Part shown: positions 13,423 through 20,895 of the stretch, piece by piece
Layout of the letters: the number at the start of each line of letters is the position of its first letter
Numbering within the stretch: position 1 is the stretch's first letter
NCBI GenBank assembly: GCA_045536425.1
Contig: JAZSNN010000041.1
Span: forward strand, 1 to 23,949
Length of the DNA stretch: 23,949 bases
Direction of reading: 5' to 3'
DNA from: UBA11540 sp045536425
GTDB taxonomy: Bacteria; Bacillota; Clostridia; Oscillospirales; Ruminococcaceae
Position numbers and translations under genes: made by a program
The notes under the pieces: model-generated
What the model was told of the DNA's origin: nothing
The model's input: only the letters and a program-made list of their open reading frames with translations
Databases searched by the model: none

Positions 13423-14447
13423 ATATGAATCTCATCACAAGACTTCCCGACGCGAGCGAGGTTACCGCACAGTATCCGCTGAGCGATGAACTCAAAAGGA
13501 CCGTCGCTCAGAGAAACCGCGAAATCACAAAGGTTTTCACGGGCGAGTCAAAGAAATTTCTTCTCATCATCGGGCCCTGCTCTGCAGACAAAGAGGAGAG
13601 TGTGCTCGATTACATCTCCCGTCTTCGCAGAGTGCAGGACGAGGTCGAGGACAAAATTCTCATAATCCCGAGAATCTACACCAACAAACCGCGCACCACG
13701 GGCGACGGATACAAGGGAATGCTCCATCAGCCAAACCCCAACGAAAAGCCCGATATGCTAAAGGGTGTCATCGCGATTCGAGACCTGCACACAAAGGCGC
13801 TCAAGGAAACGGGCTTTACCTGTGCTGACGAGATGCTATATCCCGAAAACTACCGCTACCTCGACGACCTTCTCGGCTACGTTGCAATCGGCGCGCGTTC
13901 TGTAGAAAACCAACAGCACCGCCTCACCGCGAGCGGAATTTCGATTCCCGTCGGTATGAAAAACCCCACGAGCGGTGATATTTCGGTAATGATGAACTCC
14001 ATCACAGCCGCCCAGCACAAGCACACCTTTATTTACAGCGGATGGGAAGCGCAGACACACGGCAACCCCTATGCCCACGCGATACTTCGCGGCTACGTTG
14101 ACAAGCGCGGACAGTCCCACCCCAACTATCACTATGAGGATTTGGCTCATCTCTATGAGATATACTCAAAGTCGGGACTTCTAAACCCCGCTATCATCGT
14201 CGATGCCAACCACGCAAACTCCGGCAAACAGTACCTCGAGCAGATCAGAATTTCCAAAGAGGTGCTTCACAGTATGCGTCACCACGACGGTATCGGCAGT
14301 ATGGTAAAGGGACTTATGATAGAAAGCTATATCGAGGACGGCGCACAGAAGGTTGACGAATGTGTCTACGGAAAATCCATCACCGATCCCTGCTTGGGTT
14401 GGGAAAAGACCGAAAGACTCGTTTTTGATATTGCAGAGCAGCTTTGA
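13419..14447 (+). CDS. aroF: 3-deoxy-7-phosphoheptulonate (DAHP) synthase, class I AroFGH type
   Basis: A 342-residue class I DAHP synthase, the first step of the shikimate pathway: phosphoenolpyruvate plus erythrose 4-phosphate gives DAHP. Recognised motifs are GPCS (52-55), PRIYTNKPRTTG (84-95), IGARS (157-161), PVGMKNPTSGD (177-187) and VDANHAN (261-267). Likely metal ligands are Cys54, His265, Glu302 and Asp323, in the same order as in E. coli AroG. Length fits the E. coli enzymes (about 350). The frame is open far upstream through the previous gene, but ATG 13419, in an ATGA overlap with the YwaF-like stop, has AAAGG at a suitable distance. Which of AroF, AroG or AroH it matches in regulation cannot be told. 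Confidence 0.95.
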   Translation: MNMNLITRLPDASEVTAQYPLSDELKRTVAQRNREITKVFTGESKKFLLIIGPCSADKEESVLDYISRLRRVQDEVEDKILIIPRIYTNKPRTTGDGYKGMLHQPNPNEKPDMLKGVIAIRDLHTKALKETGFTCADEMLYPENYRYLDDLLGYVAIGARSVENQQHRLTASGISIPVGMKNPTSGDISVMMNSITAAQHKHTFIYSGWEAQTHGNPYAHAILRGYVDKRGQSHPNYHYEDLAHLYEIYSKSGLLNPAIIVDANHANSGKQYLEQIRISKEVLHSMRHHDGIGSMVKGLMIESYIEDGAQKVDECVYGKSITDPCLGWEKTERLVFDIAEQL

Positions 14448-14461
14448 TTAAAGAAAAGAGT

Positions 14462-14791
14462 ATGAAAAACATCGCAGTGAAAACAGCGACGCTCCTGCTG
14501 TTCGTAACGCTCATCGGCGGTGAGGCGGCAGAGTATCTCACCGTTGGTATCGGTGCAGACTGGCGCGATTCGTCAGAAAAGCCCCTTCAGGTGTTTGCGG
14601 GATACAAGCACGCGGTAACAAACGAGCCTACAGTAGTTGCGGGTCACAACGTCCCGCTGAGCAAATGGGATGAGGTAGTCGGCAACGAATCCGAAAAGAT
14701 ACAAAAGATAATCGGCTTGAAACAACCTGAAAAGAGCAAGGAAAACCTTGCTCTTTTTTGTTGCACAAGACAGGGTAGTGTGTTAAAATAG
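14462..14791 (+). CDS. Small putative exported protein, 3' end irregular
   Basis: 109 residues as read. An N-terminal hydrophobic segment (NIAVKTATLLLFVTLIGG) suggests a signal peptide or anchor, followed by a soluble part (EYLTVGIGADWRDSSEKP, FAGYKHAVTNEP). Codon use matches the neighbours up to about 14725, so translation of this part is plausible. The frame then runs through a strong terminator (14730-14759) and the next gene's promoter before stopping, which is not normal. A frameshift of one base near 14717 would give TGA at 14718-14720, just before the terminator. Either a recent frameshift, a sequence error, or a decaying gene. Family not recognised. Confidence 0.45.
   Translation: MKNIAVKTATLLLFVTLIGGEAAEYLTVGIGADWRDSSEKPLQVFAGYKHAVTNEPTVVAGHNVPLSKWDEVVGNESEKIQKIIGLKQPEKSKENLALFCCTRQGSVLK
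14730..14759 (+). terminator. Rho-independent terminator
   Basis: Stem AAAAGAGCAAGG (14730-14741) and CCTTGCTCTTTT (14746-14757), loop AAAA, ending in TTTTTT. It ends the YwaF-aroF transcript, inside the irregular 3' end of the ORF at 14462. Stem closely related to that at 16263-16290. Confidence 0.9.
14761..14789 (+). promoter_or_regulatory. Sigma-A promoter
   Basis: TTGCAC (14761-14766), 17 bp, TAAAAT (14784-14789). It starts directly after the preceding terminator and drives the PLP enzyme and thioesterase genes. Confidence 0.75.
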
Positions 14792-14803
14792 ACGAGAGGT
14801 GAT

Positions 14804-15841
14804 ATGATGATACGCTTTAACAATGACTACAACCGCTCGGCACATCAAAAGGTGCTCGAAGCGTTGGCTAATACCGCCACAGAAAGCTTTGGCGGATACG
14901 GAATCGACCCTTGGTGTGAGAAAGCGGAGCGGGAGATAAAAAAATATCTCGACTGTGACAAGGCGAAGGTGCATTTCCTCGTCGGTGGCACACAGGCAAA
15001 CTTCACGGTGATTGCATCGGCTCTCAGACCCTACCAGAGCGTGATTTCTGCCGATACAGGTCACATCCACGCACACGAAACGGGCGCTGTCGAGAACACG
15101 GGCCACAAAATCCACACCCTGAAAGCGACCGACGGCAAGATTTCTGCAAAACAGATAGCTGACGAAGCACAGCTCTATGCAGAAAGCGGAATAAAAGAGC
15201 ACATCACCCAACCCAAGATGGTGTATCTGTCCTATCCCACCGAGCTCGGCACGGTCTATACGCTAAAGGAACTCGAGGAAATCTCTGCAGTGTGCAAAGA
15301 ATATTCGATGTACCTCTTTGTCGACGGTGCAAGAATGGGCTATGGCCTCGGCTGCGACGGCTGTGACGTGACACCGAAGGACCTCGCAAGACTCTGCGAC
15401 GTGTTCTACTTTGGCGGAACAAAATGCGGAGCGATGTTTGGCGAAGCGGTGGTCATCACAAATCCCGATTTACAGACCGATTTTAGAAGTTACATAAAAC
15501 AAAACGGCGCGATGCTTGCAAAGGGTTGGCTTTTGGGACTTCAGTTCGCGACGCTTTTCGAGGACGGACTGTATTTTGAGATAACAAAGAACGCCGTCGA
15601 TTTGGCACTAAAGATAAAAGACGTCTTTGTCAAAAAGGGCATACCGCTCTTTGTCGACAGCCCCACAAATCAGCAGTTTGTGGTTTTGAGCGAGGCGCAG
15701 ATGGAAGCCCTTTCCCAAAAATATGTCTTTGAGTATGAGCAGAGGGTGGACGACACCCACCATTGTGTGCGCTTCTGTACAGGTTGGAGCACAAAGCCCG
15801 AGGAGGTCGACGCGCTTATAAAGGACATTGAGGAGCTTTGA
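14804..15841 (+). CDS. Low-specificity L-threonine aldolase-like PLP enzyme
   Basis: A 345-residue fold-type I PLP enzyme of the beta-eliminating lyase/threonine aldolase group. The PLP lysine is Lys207 in YFGGTKCGAMFGEA, with Asp174 and Arg177 in LFVDGARMGYGL, the cofactor-stacking region ADTGHIHAHETGA (83-95) and the phosphate-binding start VGGTQANF (60-67). The family cleaves L-threonine or L-allo-threonine to glycine and acetaldehyde. AGAGG lies four bases before ATG 14804; ATG 14807 is an alternative. The FlK-like thioesterase follows one base after the stop and its ribosome site is inside this gene, so they are co-translated. Confidence 0.9.
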   Translation: MMIRFNNDYNRSAHQKVLEALANTATESFGGYGIDPWCEKAEREIKKYLDCDKAKVHFLVGGTQANFTVIASALRPYQSVISADTGHIHAHETGAVENTGHKIHTLKATDGKISAKQIADEAQLYAESGIKEHITQPKMVYLSYPTELGTVYTLKELEEISAVCKEYSMYLFVDGARMGYGLGCDGCDVTPKDLARLCDVFYFGGTKCGAMFGEAVVITNPDLQTDFRSYIKQNGAMLAKGWLLGLQFATLFEDGLYFEITKNAVDLALKIKDVFVKKGIPLFVDSPTNQQFVVLSEAQMEALSQKYVFEYEQRVDDTHHCVRFCTGWSTKPEEVDALIKDIEEL

Positions 15842-15842
15842 T

Positions 15843-16223
15843 ATGGAAAAAGGAATCAAAAACAAAAAGACGATAACAGTCACCGCCGAAAAAACAGCCG
15901 AGGCGATGGGAAGCGGAATACTCCCCGTTTTCGCGACACCTGCGATGGTGGCATTGATGGAAAACACCGCCGCCGAAAGCGTTGAGGCGCTTCTGCCCGA
16001 GGGTTCGACCTCGGTTGGCACACTTATAAACGTGAAACACCTTTCTGCCGACCCCGTTGGAGCCGAGGTCAACTGCGAAAGCGAACTGACCGAAATCGAC
16101 GGCAGAAAACTCACCTTCGAGATAAAGGTCTTCGACCGCGAGGGAGTAGTCGGCGAGGCATACCACGAGCGCTTTGTGGTAGACAAGGCGAGATTTATGG
16201 ACAAGGTGCAGAAAAAGCTGTGA
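15843..16223 (+). CDS. FlK-like hotdog-fold thioesterase
   Basis: A 126-residue hotdog protein like fluoroacetyl-CoA thioesterase FlK and its many FlK-like relatives. Residues matching the FlK catalytic set are Thr32 in FATPAM, Glu40 in ALMENTAAES and His66 in INVKHLSADPVG; STSVGT (55-60) is also typical. In non-fluorinating bacteria these proteins probably hydrolyse some short acyl-CoA, possibly as housecleaning; the substrate is unknown. GAGGAG (15830-15835) in the end of the upstream gene is seven bases before ATG 15843. Pairing with threonine aldolase could relate to acetaldehyde/acetyl-CoA handling, but this is only a guess. Confidence 0.88.
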   Translation: MEKGIKNKKTITVTAEKTAEAMGSGILPVFATPAMVALMENTAAESVEALLPEGSTSVGTLINVKHLSADPVGAEVNCESELTEIDGRKLTFEIKVFDREGVVGEAYHERFVVDKARFMDKVQKKL

Positions 16224-16262
16224 GGCACAACATCCTCGCAGGACAAATCAAAACCAACACAA

Positions 16263-16290
16263 AAAAGAGCAGGATTTTTCCTGCTCTTTT
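16263..16290 (+). terminator. Rho-independent terminator
   Basis: Stem AAAAGAGCAGGA (16263-16274) and TCCTGCTCTTTT (16279-16290), loop TTTT. It ends the aldolase-thioesterase operon; the ladder-type element begins three bases later. Confidence 0.88.
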
Positions 16291-16293
16291 CAA

Positions 16294-16453
16294 TGTCGCT
16301 TTGCGACAATTCATGTTGTGCAACAACAATTCATGAAACCAAAGGTTTCGATTCATGATGTGAAACATCGATTCATTTTTATGAATTGCCTTCGGCATGA
16401 ATTGGGCTTTGCCCATGAATAGACACTTCGTGTCATGAATCGGCTTTGCCATT
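16294..16453. repeat. Ladder-type multi-hairpin element, copy 2 (cleanest)
   Basis: Left hairpins: TGTCGC-TTT-GCGACA (16294-16308), GTTGT-GCA-ACAAC (16315-16327), GAAACC-AAA-GGTTTC (16335-16349), GATGT-GAA-ACATC (16357-16369), each followed by ATTCAT. The centre is ATTCAT (16371-16376), TTTT, ATGAAT (16381-16386). Right hairpins: GCC-TTC-GGC (16388-16396), GGGC-TTT-GCCC (16404-16414), GACAC-TTC-GTGTC (16422-16434), GGC-TTT-GCC (16442-16450). ATGAAT precedes each of them. All eight loops are three bases. The four ATTCAT and four ATGAAT spacers can pair in nested order. It lies between two convergent transcription units. Confidence 0.85.
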
Positions 16454-16456
16454 AAA

Positions 16457-16484
16457 AAAACCCCACTCGGTTGAGTGGGGTTTT
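16457..16484. terminator. Terminator of the ABC ATPase gene (bidirectional)
   Basis: Stem AAAACCCCACTC (16457-16468) and GAGTGGGGTTTT (16473-16484), loop GGTT. It lies four bases beyond the stop of the minus-strand gene at 16489. Confidence 0.9.
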
Positions 16485-16488
16485 ATCA

Positions 16489-17619
16489 TCAGTTACAGAT
16501 TGTCTTCTCTGTGTCTTTGTCGAAGAGGTGGATTCTGTTGAGGTCGATACCAACCTTGATAACGTCGCCGGGTCTAGCCATAGAGCGAGCAGCAACTCTT
16601 GCGATGAAGTTGTTCTCTTCGCAGGAGAGGTAGAGGTAGGTCTCAGAGCCCATCATTTCGGTTACTTCAACGTTGCACTCGATAACGCCTGCAGCAGCGG
16701 TGGAGAGGAACATCTCTTCGTCGTGCATATTCTCAGGACGGATACCGAGGATGATTTCCTTGTCAACGTACTCATCGAAGTTAGGAGCCTTTGTCTTGGA
16801 CTCAGGAAGCTCGATGGAGTATGTACGGCGATATTCGTCACCGCCGAACTCGATGAAGTACTTGCCGTCCTTCTTAGCGAGTGTAACGGTAAAGAAGTTC
16901 ATTTGAGGAGATCCGATAAATCCTGCTACGAATACGTTGCAGGGCTTGTCGTAGAGGTGTTGAGGAGTATCAACCTGCTGAATGAAACCGTCTTTCATAA
17001 CAACGATTCTGTCAGCCATTGTCATAGCCTCTGTCTGGTCATGTGTAACGTAGATAAATGTAGTCTGGAGTCTCTGATGGAGCTTGGAGAGCTCGGTTCT
17101 CATCTGTGCACGGAGCTTAGCGTCGAGGTTGGACAACGGCTCGTCGAGAAGGAATACTTTAGGCTCACGAACGATAGCACGACCGAGAGCAACACGCTGA
17201 CGCTGACCGCCGGAGAGAGCCTTCGGCTTTCTGTCGAGAAGGTGTTCGATGTCGAGGATACGTGCAGCCTCGTCAACTCTACGCTTGATTTCCTCCTTAG
17301 GAGTCTTGCGGAGCTTGAGTCCGAATGCCATATTCTCGAATACAGTCATGTGAGGATAAAGAGCGTAGTTCTGGAAAACCATCGCGATATCTCTGTCCTT
17401 AGGAGCAACGTCGTTTACAAGACGGTTGCCGATGTAGAGTTCACCGTCAGAGATTTCCTCAAGACCTGCAATCATACGCAGAGTGGTGGACTTACCGCAT
17501 CCGGAAGGACCAACGAGGATGATGAATTCCTTGTCGGCAATTTCCAGACAAAAATCCGAAACAGCAGTAACGCCGCCGGGATACTTTTTGTAGATGTTTT
17601 TGAGTGATAGGCTTGCCAT
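16489..17619 (-). CDS. ugpC: Sugar ABC transporter ATP-binding protein (MsmX/UgpC/MalK type)
   Basis: A 376-residue ABC ATPase of the CUT1 sugar-importer class. Walker A is GPSGCGKST (37-45), Q-loop Gln83, signature LSGGQ (135-139), Walker B VFLLDE (155-160), H-loop His193. The C-terminal third is the TOBE/MalK-like regulatory domain (ILGIRPENMH). ATG 17619 follows GGAGG with seven-base spacing; the open frame upstream has no such site. No permease or binding-protein gene is adjacent, which fits the MsmX type, where one ATPase serves several importers in Bacillota. Named ugpC by family; msmX would be equally fair. Single-gene transcript ending at 16457-16484. Confidence 0.94.
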   Translation of the reverse strand: MASLSLKNIYKKYPGGVTAVSDFCLEIADKEFIILVGPSGCGKSTTLRMIAGLEEISDGELYIGNRLVNDVAPKDRDIAMVFQNYALYPHMTVFENMAFGLKLRKTPKEEIKRRVDEAARILDIEHLLDRKPKALSGGQRQRVALGRAIVREPKVFLLDEPLSNLDAKLRAQMRTELSKLHQRLQTTFIYVTHDQTEAMTMADRIVVMKDGFIQQVDTPQHLYDKPCNVFVAGFIGSPQMNFFTVTLAKKDGKYFIEFGGDEYRRTYSIELPESKTKAPNFDEYVDKEIILGIRPENMHDEEMFLSTAAAGVIECNVEVTEMMGSETYLYLSCEENNFIARVAARSMARPGDVIKVGIDLNRIHLFDKDTEKTICN

Positions 17620-17668
17620 ATCTGGACCTCCATATATAATTTGGGATTTTAAACATAATTGTCTACAT

Positions 17669-17674
17669 ATTATA
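17669..17674 (-). promoter_or_regulatory. Possible -10 element of the ABC ATPase gene
   Basis: A perfect TATAAT on the minus strand, about 50 bp upstream of the ATG. No good -35 lies at 16-18 bp (the sequence there reads CTATTT), so the promoter is weak, activator-dependent or elsewhere. The AT-rich stretch 17620-17798 shows no other feature, and no clear terminator for rsuA. Confidence 0.35.
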
Positions 17675-17798
17675 GTACCAAAACGGGTGTAAAATAGCAA
17701 GTATCTATATATCCAAACTTTTTGCCATCCAATTGTGCAATTTAATGAAAATGCCAAATCATTTTAAAATTATGTGAAAAAACTTTGAATGTTTTTGT

Positions 17799-18512
17799 CT
17801 ATTTTGTCATACAAATGAGCCCCAGATCCTCTTTTGACAGCTCGCGGTATTCTCCTCGCTTGAGAGCGGGGTCGAGGAAAAGAGAACCCATCTTGACTCG
17901 TTCCAGCGAAACGACGGTGCGTCCGCAGGACGCAAACATTCTCTTTATCTGATGGTACATTCCCTCGCAGATTACCACCTCGCAGAGCGTCTTTTGGTTG
18001 TTGAGAAACCGAAGTTCCGCTTTTAAGCAGACCGTGCCGTCAGAAAGCCTTGCGCCTTCCTCGAAAACTCGTATCACCTCGTCGTCACACGGCTTGTCCA
18101 CCTGTGCAATATAGGTTTTCGGCACGTGGTTTTTTGGCGAGAGGATTCTGTGTGCGAAATCTCCGTCGTCGGTAAGAAGCACAAACCCCACTGTGTCCTT
18201 GTCGAGCCTTCCTGCAGGGAAGAGAGCGCGGTGTGAAAACTCCTCGCCGATAAGGTCGAGCACCGTTTTTTCCTTGCGGTCCTCGGTGGAGCTGACGTAG
18301 CCCTCGGGCTTGTTGAGCATAAGGTATACAAATTTTCTGTATTCGATTTTTGTTCCGCAAACTGCGACCTCGTCTTTTTCGGGGTCGATTTTTGTGTCAG
18401 CTGTGCGAACAGGGACGGAGTTTACAAAAACCCCGCCCTTTTGTATCAGCTTTTTGATCTGGCTTCTCGAAAAGCCCGAATTGTCGCAGATGAATTTGTC
18501 GAGTCGTGTCAC
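17799..18512 (-). CDS. rsuA: RsuA/RluB-family rRNA pseudouridine synthase
   Basis: A 237-residue pseudouridine synthase: N-terminal S4 RNA-binding domain (residues 1-50, RLDKFICDNSGFSRSQIKKL) and catalytic domain with Asp104 in the motif GRLDKDTVG. The LMLNKPEGYVSST segment and late IKRMFASCG match the family. RsuA modifies U516 of 16S rRNA; length and layout favour RsuA (231 residues in E. coli) over the longer RluB, but target choice is inferred. The start is GTG, in a GTGA overlap with the DUF4830 gene upstream, so they are translationally coupled. GRLDKDTVG has Val where most members have Glu. Confidence 0.92.
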   Translation of the reverse strand: MTRLDKFICDNSGFSRSQIKKLIQKGGVFVNSVPVRTADTKIDPEKDEVAVCGTKIEYRKFVYLMLNKPEGYVSSTEDRKEKTVLDLIGEEFSHRALFPAGRLDKDTVGFVLLTDDGDFAHRILSPKNHVPKTYIAQVDKPCDDEVIRVFEEGARLSDGTVCLKAELRFLNNQKTLCEVVICEGMYHQIKRMFASCGRTVVSLERVKMGSLFLDPALKRGEYRELSKEDLGLICMTK

Positions 18513-18979
18513 TTTTCAACATTCCTTCTGGCTTCAAGTCCAATAATAAATCCGTCGAGCCTCGGCGAATAGATGTCTCCGCCGATGACCTTGCCGTCGA
18601 GGACAAGTAGGTCTGCCTTTATTATATCATCTTTTTCGGCAGATGGGTAGTTCAAAATTTGATAGGTATACTTTTTCACGGTTTTTCCCTTGTAATCTTC
18701 AAGGTCAAACCCCGCTTTTTTCTGTAGCGCGTTGTAGCTTTCAAAAATCTCGTCAAAGGTTTCGGGGATTATAACGTCCCTTTCGCTTTCGCTTTCGGGG
18801 TCTGCTTCCCACCCGAGCTTTGCGATAAATGAGAGTCTCTCCTCAGCGGTATTAACGAGCGGGGCACTCTCGGAAGAAAAGCCCCCCAACGCCCATATCG
18901 CAACCAGTACCAAAACAACCAATCCCGCCAACGCCACAAGCGCTTTTTTGACAGTCCATTTCATAGAAAAAATCAGCAC
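18509..18979 (-). CDS. DUF4830 membrane-anchored protein
   Basis: About 156 residues: one N-terminal TM anchor (ALVALAGLVVLVLVAIWALG) and an extracytoplasmic domain matching DUF4830 as I remember it: ERLSFIAKLGWEADPE, FDEIFESYNALQKKAGFDL, YKGKTVKKYTYQI and LLVLDGKVIGGDIYS. The family is found in Clostridia with unknown function. The start is ambiguous: GTG 18979 lies eight bases after GAGG, while GTG 18988 and ATG 18964 are alternatives. Its stop overlaps the rsuA start. Pairing a surface domain with an rRNA modification enzyme probably reflects shared transcription rather than shared function. Confidence 0.87.
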   Translation of the reverse strand: MLIFSMKWTVKKALVALAGLVVLVLVAIWALGGFSSESAPLVNTAEERLSFIAKLGWEADPESESERDVIIPETFDEIFESYNALQKKAGFDLEDYKGKTVKKYTYQILNYPSAEKDDIIKADLLVLDGKVIGGDIYSPRLDGFIIGLEARRNVEK

Positions 18980-19063
18980 AGCCGTCACCTCGAAGTAATA
19001 GTAGTAATGTATATAACGAAACTTTCCAGATTATGATTTTTCTGCAAAACCGCGAAAATTCTA

Positions 19064-19092
19064 TTGCTTTAACGAGGTTTGTGTGGTAAAAT
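19064..19092 (+). promoter_or_regulatory. Sigma-A promoter with extended -10
   Basis: TTGCTT (19064-19069), 17 bp, TAAAAT (19087-19092) preceded by TGG. It drives the SGNH lipoprotein and, with no terminator between, probably the GH31 gene. Confidence 0.7.
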
Positions 19093-19119
19093 TTAGTTAA
19101 AATCAAGGAGGGGCTTAAA

Positions 19120-20874
19120 GTGAAAAAGATACTTTCAATTATTGCAATTGTAATGTGCTTTGTACTTGTGCTCTCCGCTTGTGGTGACACATCCACAGCT
19201 TCGTCCGAAACAAGCTCTTTTGATATTGCTTCAGAGGACGTAACCACAAGTGAGGACACAACCTCTAGCGAGACTCCCGTTTCAAGCGAGGAGCCCGTTT
19301 CCAGCGAGGAGCCCGTCGTTAGCGAAGAGCCCAAAGAAGAGCCCAAAGAAGAGCCCAAGATAGAAGACCATCCTAACTACACTAAGGAGTACACTGTGGT
19401 ACAGAAACCTCTTTCAGAAAGAAACAACCTTAAGAGAGCAAAGGTTCTCGTGATGGGTGACTCCTATACATCAGGTGACGGCACCGCGAGTGCATACCGC
19501 CACGCCTTGTTCTGCACACTCCAAGAAGAAGGCGCATTCTTCGAGTTTGTCGGCGACCAAAAGAGCGGCGACCTCAGACTTTCGCCTCTTTATCTGCAGC
19601 ATATGGCTCAGGGCGGAAGAACCACCCCACAGCTCACCTCAACCTATAAGAGTGCGGCTGCAGGCGGGAAAATCGACTATGACATAGCGCTCATCCTCAT
19701 CGGCGGTAACGATTTCTACGGCGGAATGACACCCGAAGCACTTGCAGAGGAATTCAAAAAGCTCATCGACACAATGATTGCAGACCGTCCCGACGCGCTC
19801 ATCTTCTTCTCCGAGATGTGCTACTACGGAAATATTTCAACCTCCAAGATAGACGAAGTAAACGGACTTCTCAAGGATATGATCGACGGATATAAGGCGG
19901 ACGGCAAGAACGTCGAGTATGTTGACCTTGATAAATACGTTACCTTCACCTCAAAAGACGACCTTATGAACGCGCCTCCGAGCGGCGCACATCCCAATCA
20001 GCAGGGTAACTGGAAGCTCGGCTACGCCTACGGTATGGCTCTAAAGGATGCCGTTCTCAAGATAAACGAGAAGAGCGCTCCCAACGAGCAGAGTATGTTT
20101 GTTGACCCCGTTTCGATGACCATTTCCAAGAACGAAATAAAACTCAAAACAAACGAGCAGGGCTCGGTATACTATACAATCTCACCCGCAGATTCCGACG
20201 TTAGAACAGCGCTTTGGTCGTCCTCTAATCCGTACGTTGCGAGCGTAAATGAATATGGCGTTGTTACCGCTCACAAGGCGGGCGAGGCAACCCTCACCGC
20301 ACGTGTTGTCGGCACTAATATCATACAGACCTGCAAGGTAACAGTAACTGACGAAAAATTCAAGCTCGAATATCTGCTCGACAACGAGCTCTACTATGAG
20401 CCCTTCACAAGAACTGATAGATGGCAGGGCGACGTTGGCAATATGACAGGCGGAAGCCTTAAAAAATATTGGACAACATCTGTTTCCCTCACCTCTCTTG
20501 ACAAGATAACGGCAGACACAAAAAACACTGCAATCACCTTCTTGATGCTCACGTCAAATCATATGGGAGCAACCTCAAAAGGTCGCTCCGAGGTTTCTTT
20601 TGGCAAATACTCGATCGTCAGCCACGGCAATATGCGAACCATCGAGCTCTGCTACGACGGCTCTGTAATCGGCAGCTTCAAGGGCGACCCCTACACCTTC
20701 CCGAAGGATAGGTTCACCCTCAGATTCATTGATGACGTCGCATATCTCTACCGTAACAACGAGCTTATCATCACCGCAAATGCGGTTGGCGATGTAGATG
20801 GCATTATCACTATTTACAACGATGGACACGGCACCTTCTACTTGGATGAGATAGTAGTGAGCACAGCCAACTGA
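19120..20874 (+). CDS. SGNH/GDSL-hydrolase lipoprotein with Big2 and C-terminal beta domain
   Basis: A 584-residue surface lipoprotein. Lipobox LSAC gives Cys21; residues 22-82 are a Ser/Glu/Pro linker with SSEEPV and KEEP repeats. The SGNH domain (about 105-315) has block I GDS (Ser115), block II GG near 165, block III GGND (195-198) and block V His291. The usual catalytic Asp three residues before this His is Ser288 here (SGAHPN). A Big2-like Ig domain (332-410, with ALWSSSNPYVASVNEYG) is followed by a domain of about 170 residues that resembles a LamG-like jelly roll. The likely role is deacetylating or de-esterifying a polysaccharide at the cell surface. The GTG start has AAGGAGGGG upstream. 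Leads into the GH31 gene. Confidence 0.9.
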   Translation: MKKILSIIAIVMCFVLVLSACGDTSTASSETSSFDIASEDVTTSEDTTSSETPVSSEEPVSSEEPVVSEEPKEEPKEEPKIEDHPNYTKEYTVVQKPLSERNNLKRAKVLVMGDSYTSGDGTASAYRHALFCTLQEEGAFFEFVGDQKSGDLRLSPLYLQHMAQGGRTTPQLTSTYKSAAAGGKIDYDIALILIGGNDFYGGMTPEALAEEFKKLIDTMIADRPDALIFFSEMCYYGNISTSKIDEVNGLLKDMIDGYKADGKNVEYVDLDKYVTFTSKDDLMNAPPSGAHPNQQGNWKLGYAYGMALKDAVLKINEKSAPNEQSMFVDPVSMTISKNEIKLKTNEQGSVYYTISPADSDVRTALWSSSNPYVASVNEYGVVTAHKAGEATLTARVVGTNIIQTCKVTVTDEKFKLEYLLDNELYYEPFTRTDRWQGDVGNMTGGSLKKYWTTSVSLTSLDKITADTKNTAITFLMLTSNHMGATSKGRSEVSFGKYSIVSHGNMRTIELCYDGSVIGSFKGDPYTFPKDRFTLRFIDDVAYLYRNNELIITANAVGDVDGIITIYNDGHGTFYLDEIVVSTAN

Positions 20875-20895
20875 CTATAAAAGGAGACCCTTTAA

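Noticed and set aside
16471..17607. 378-codon open frame on the plus strand opposite the ABC ATPase
   Set aside because: The minus strand carries complete Walker A, signature and Walker B motifs; the plus frame is a product of GC-skewed codon use.
19190..19369. Possible DNA repeat array (AGCGAGGAGCCC and AAAGAAGAGCCC units)
   Set aside because: In frame it encodes the Ser/Glu/Pro linker of the lipoprotein, a normal low-complexity wall-spanning spacer.
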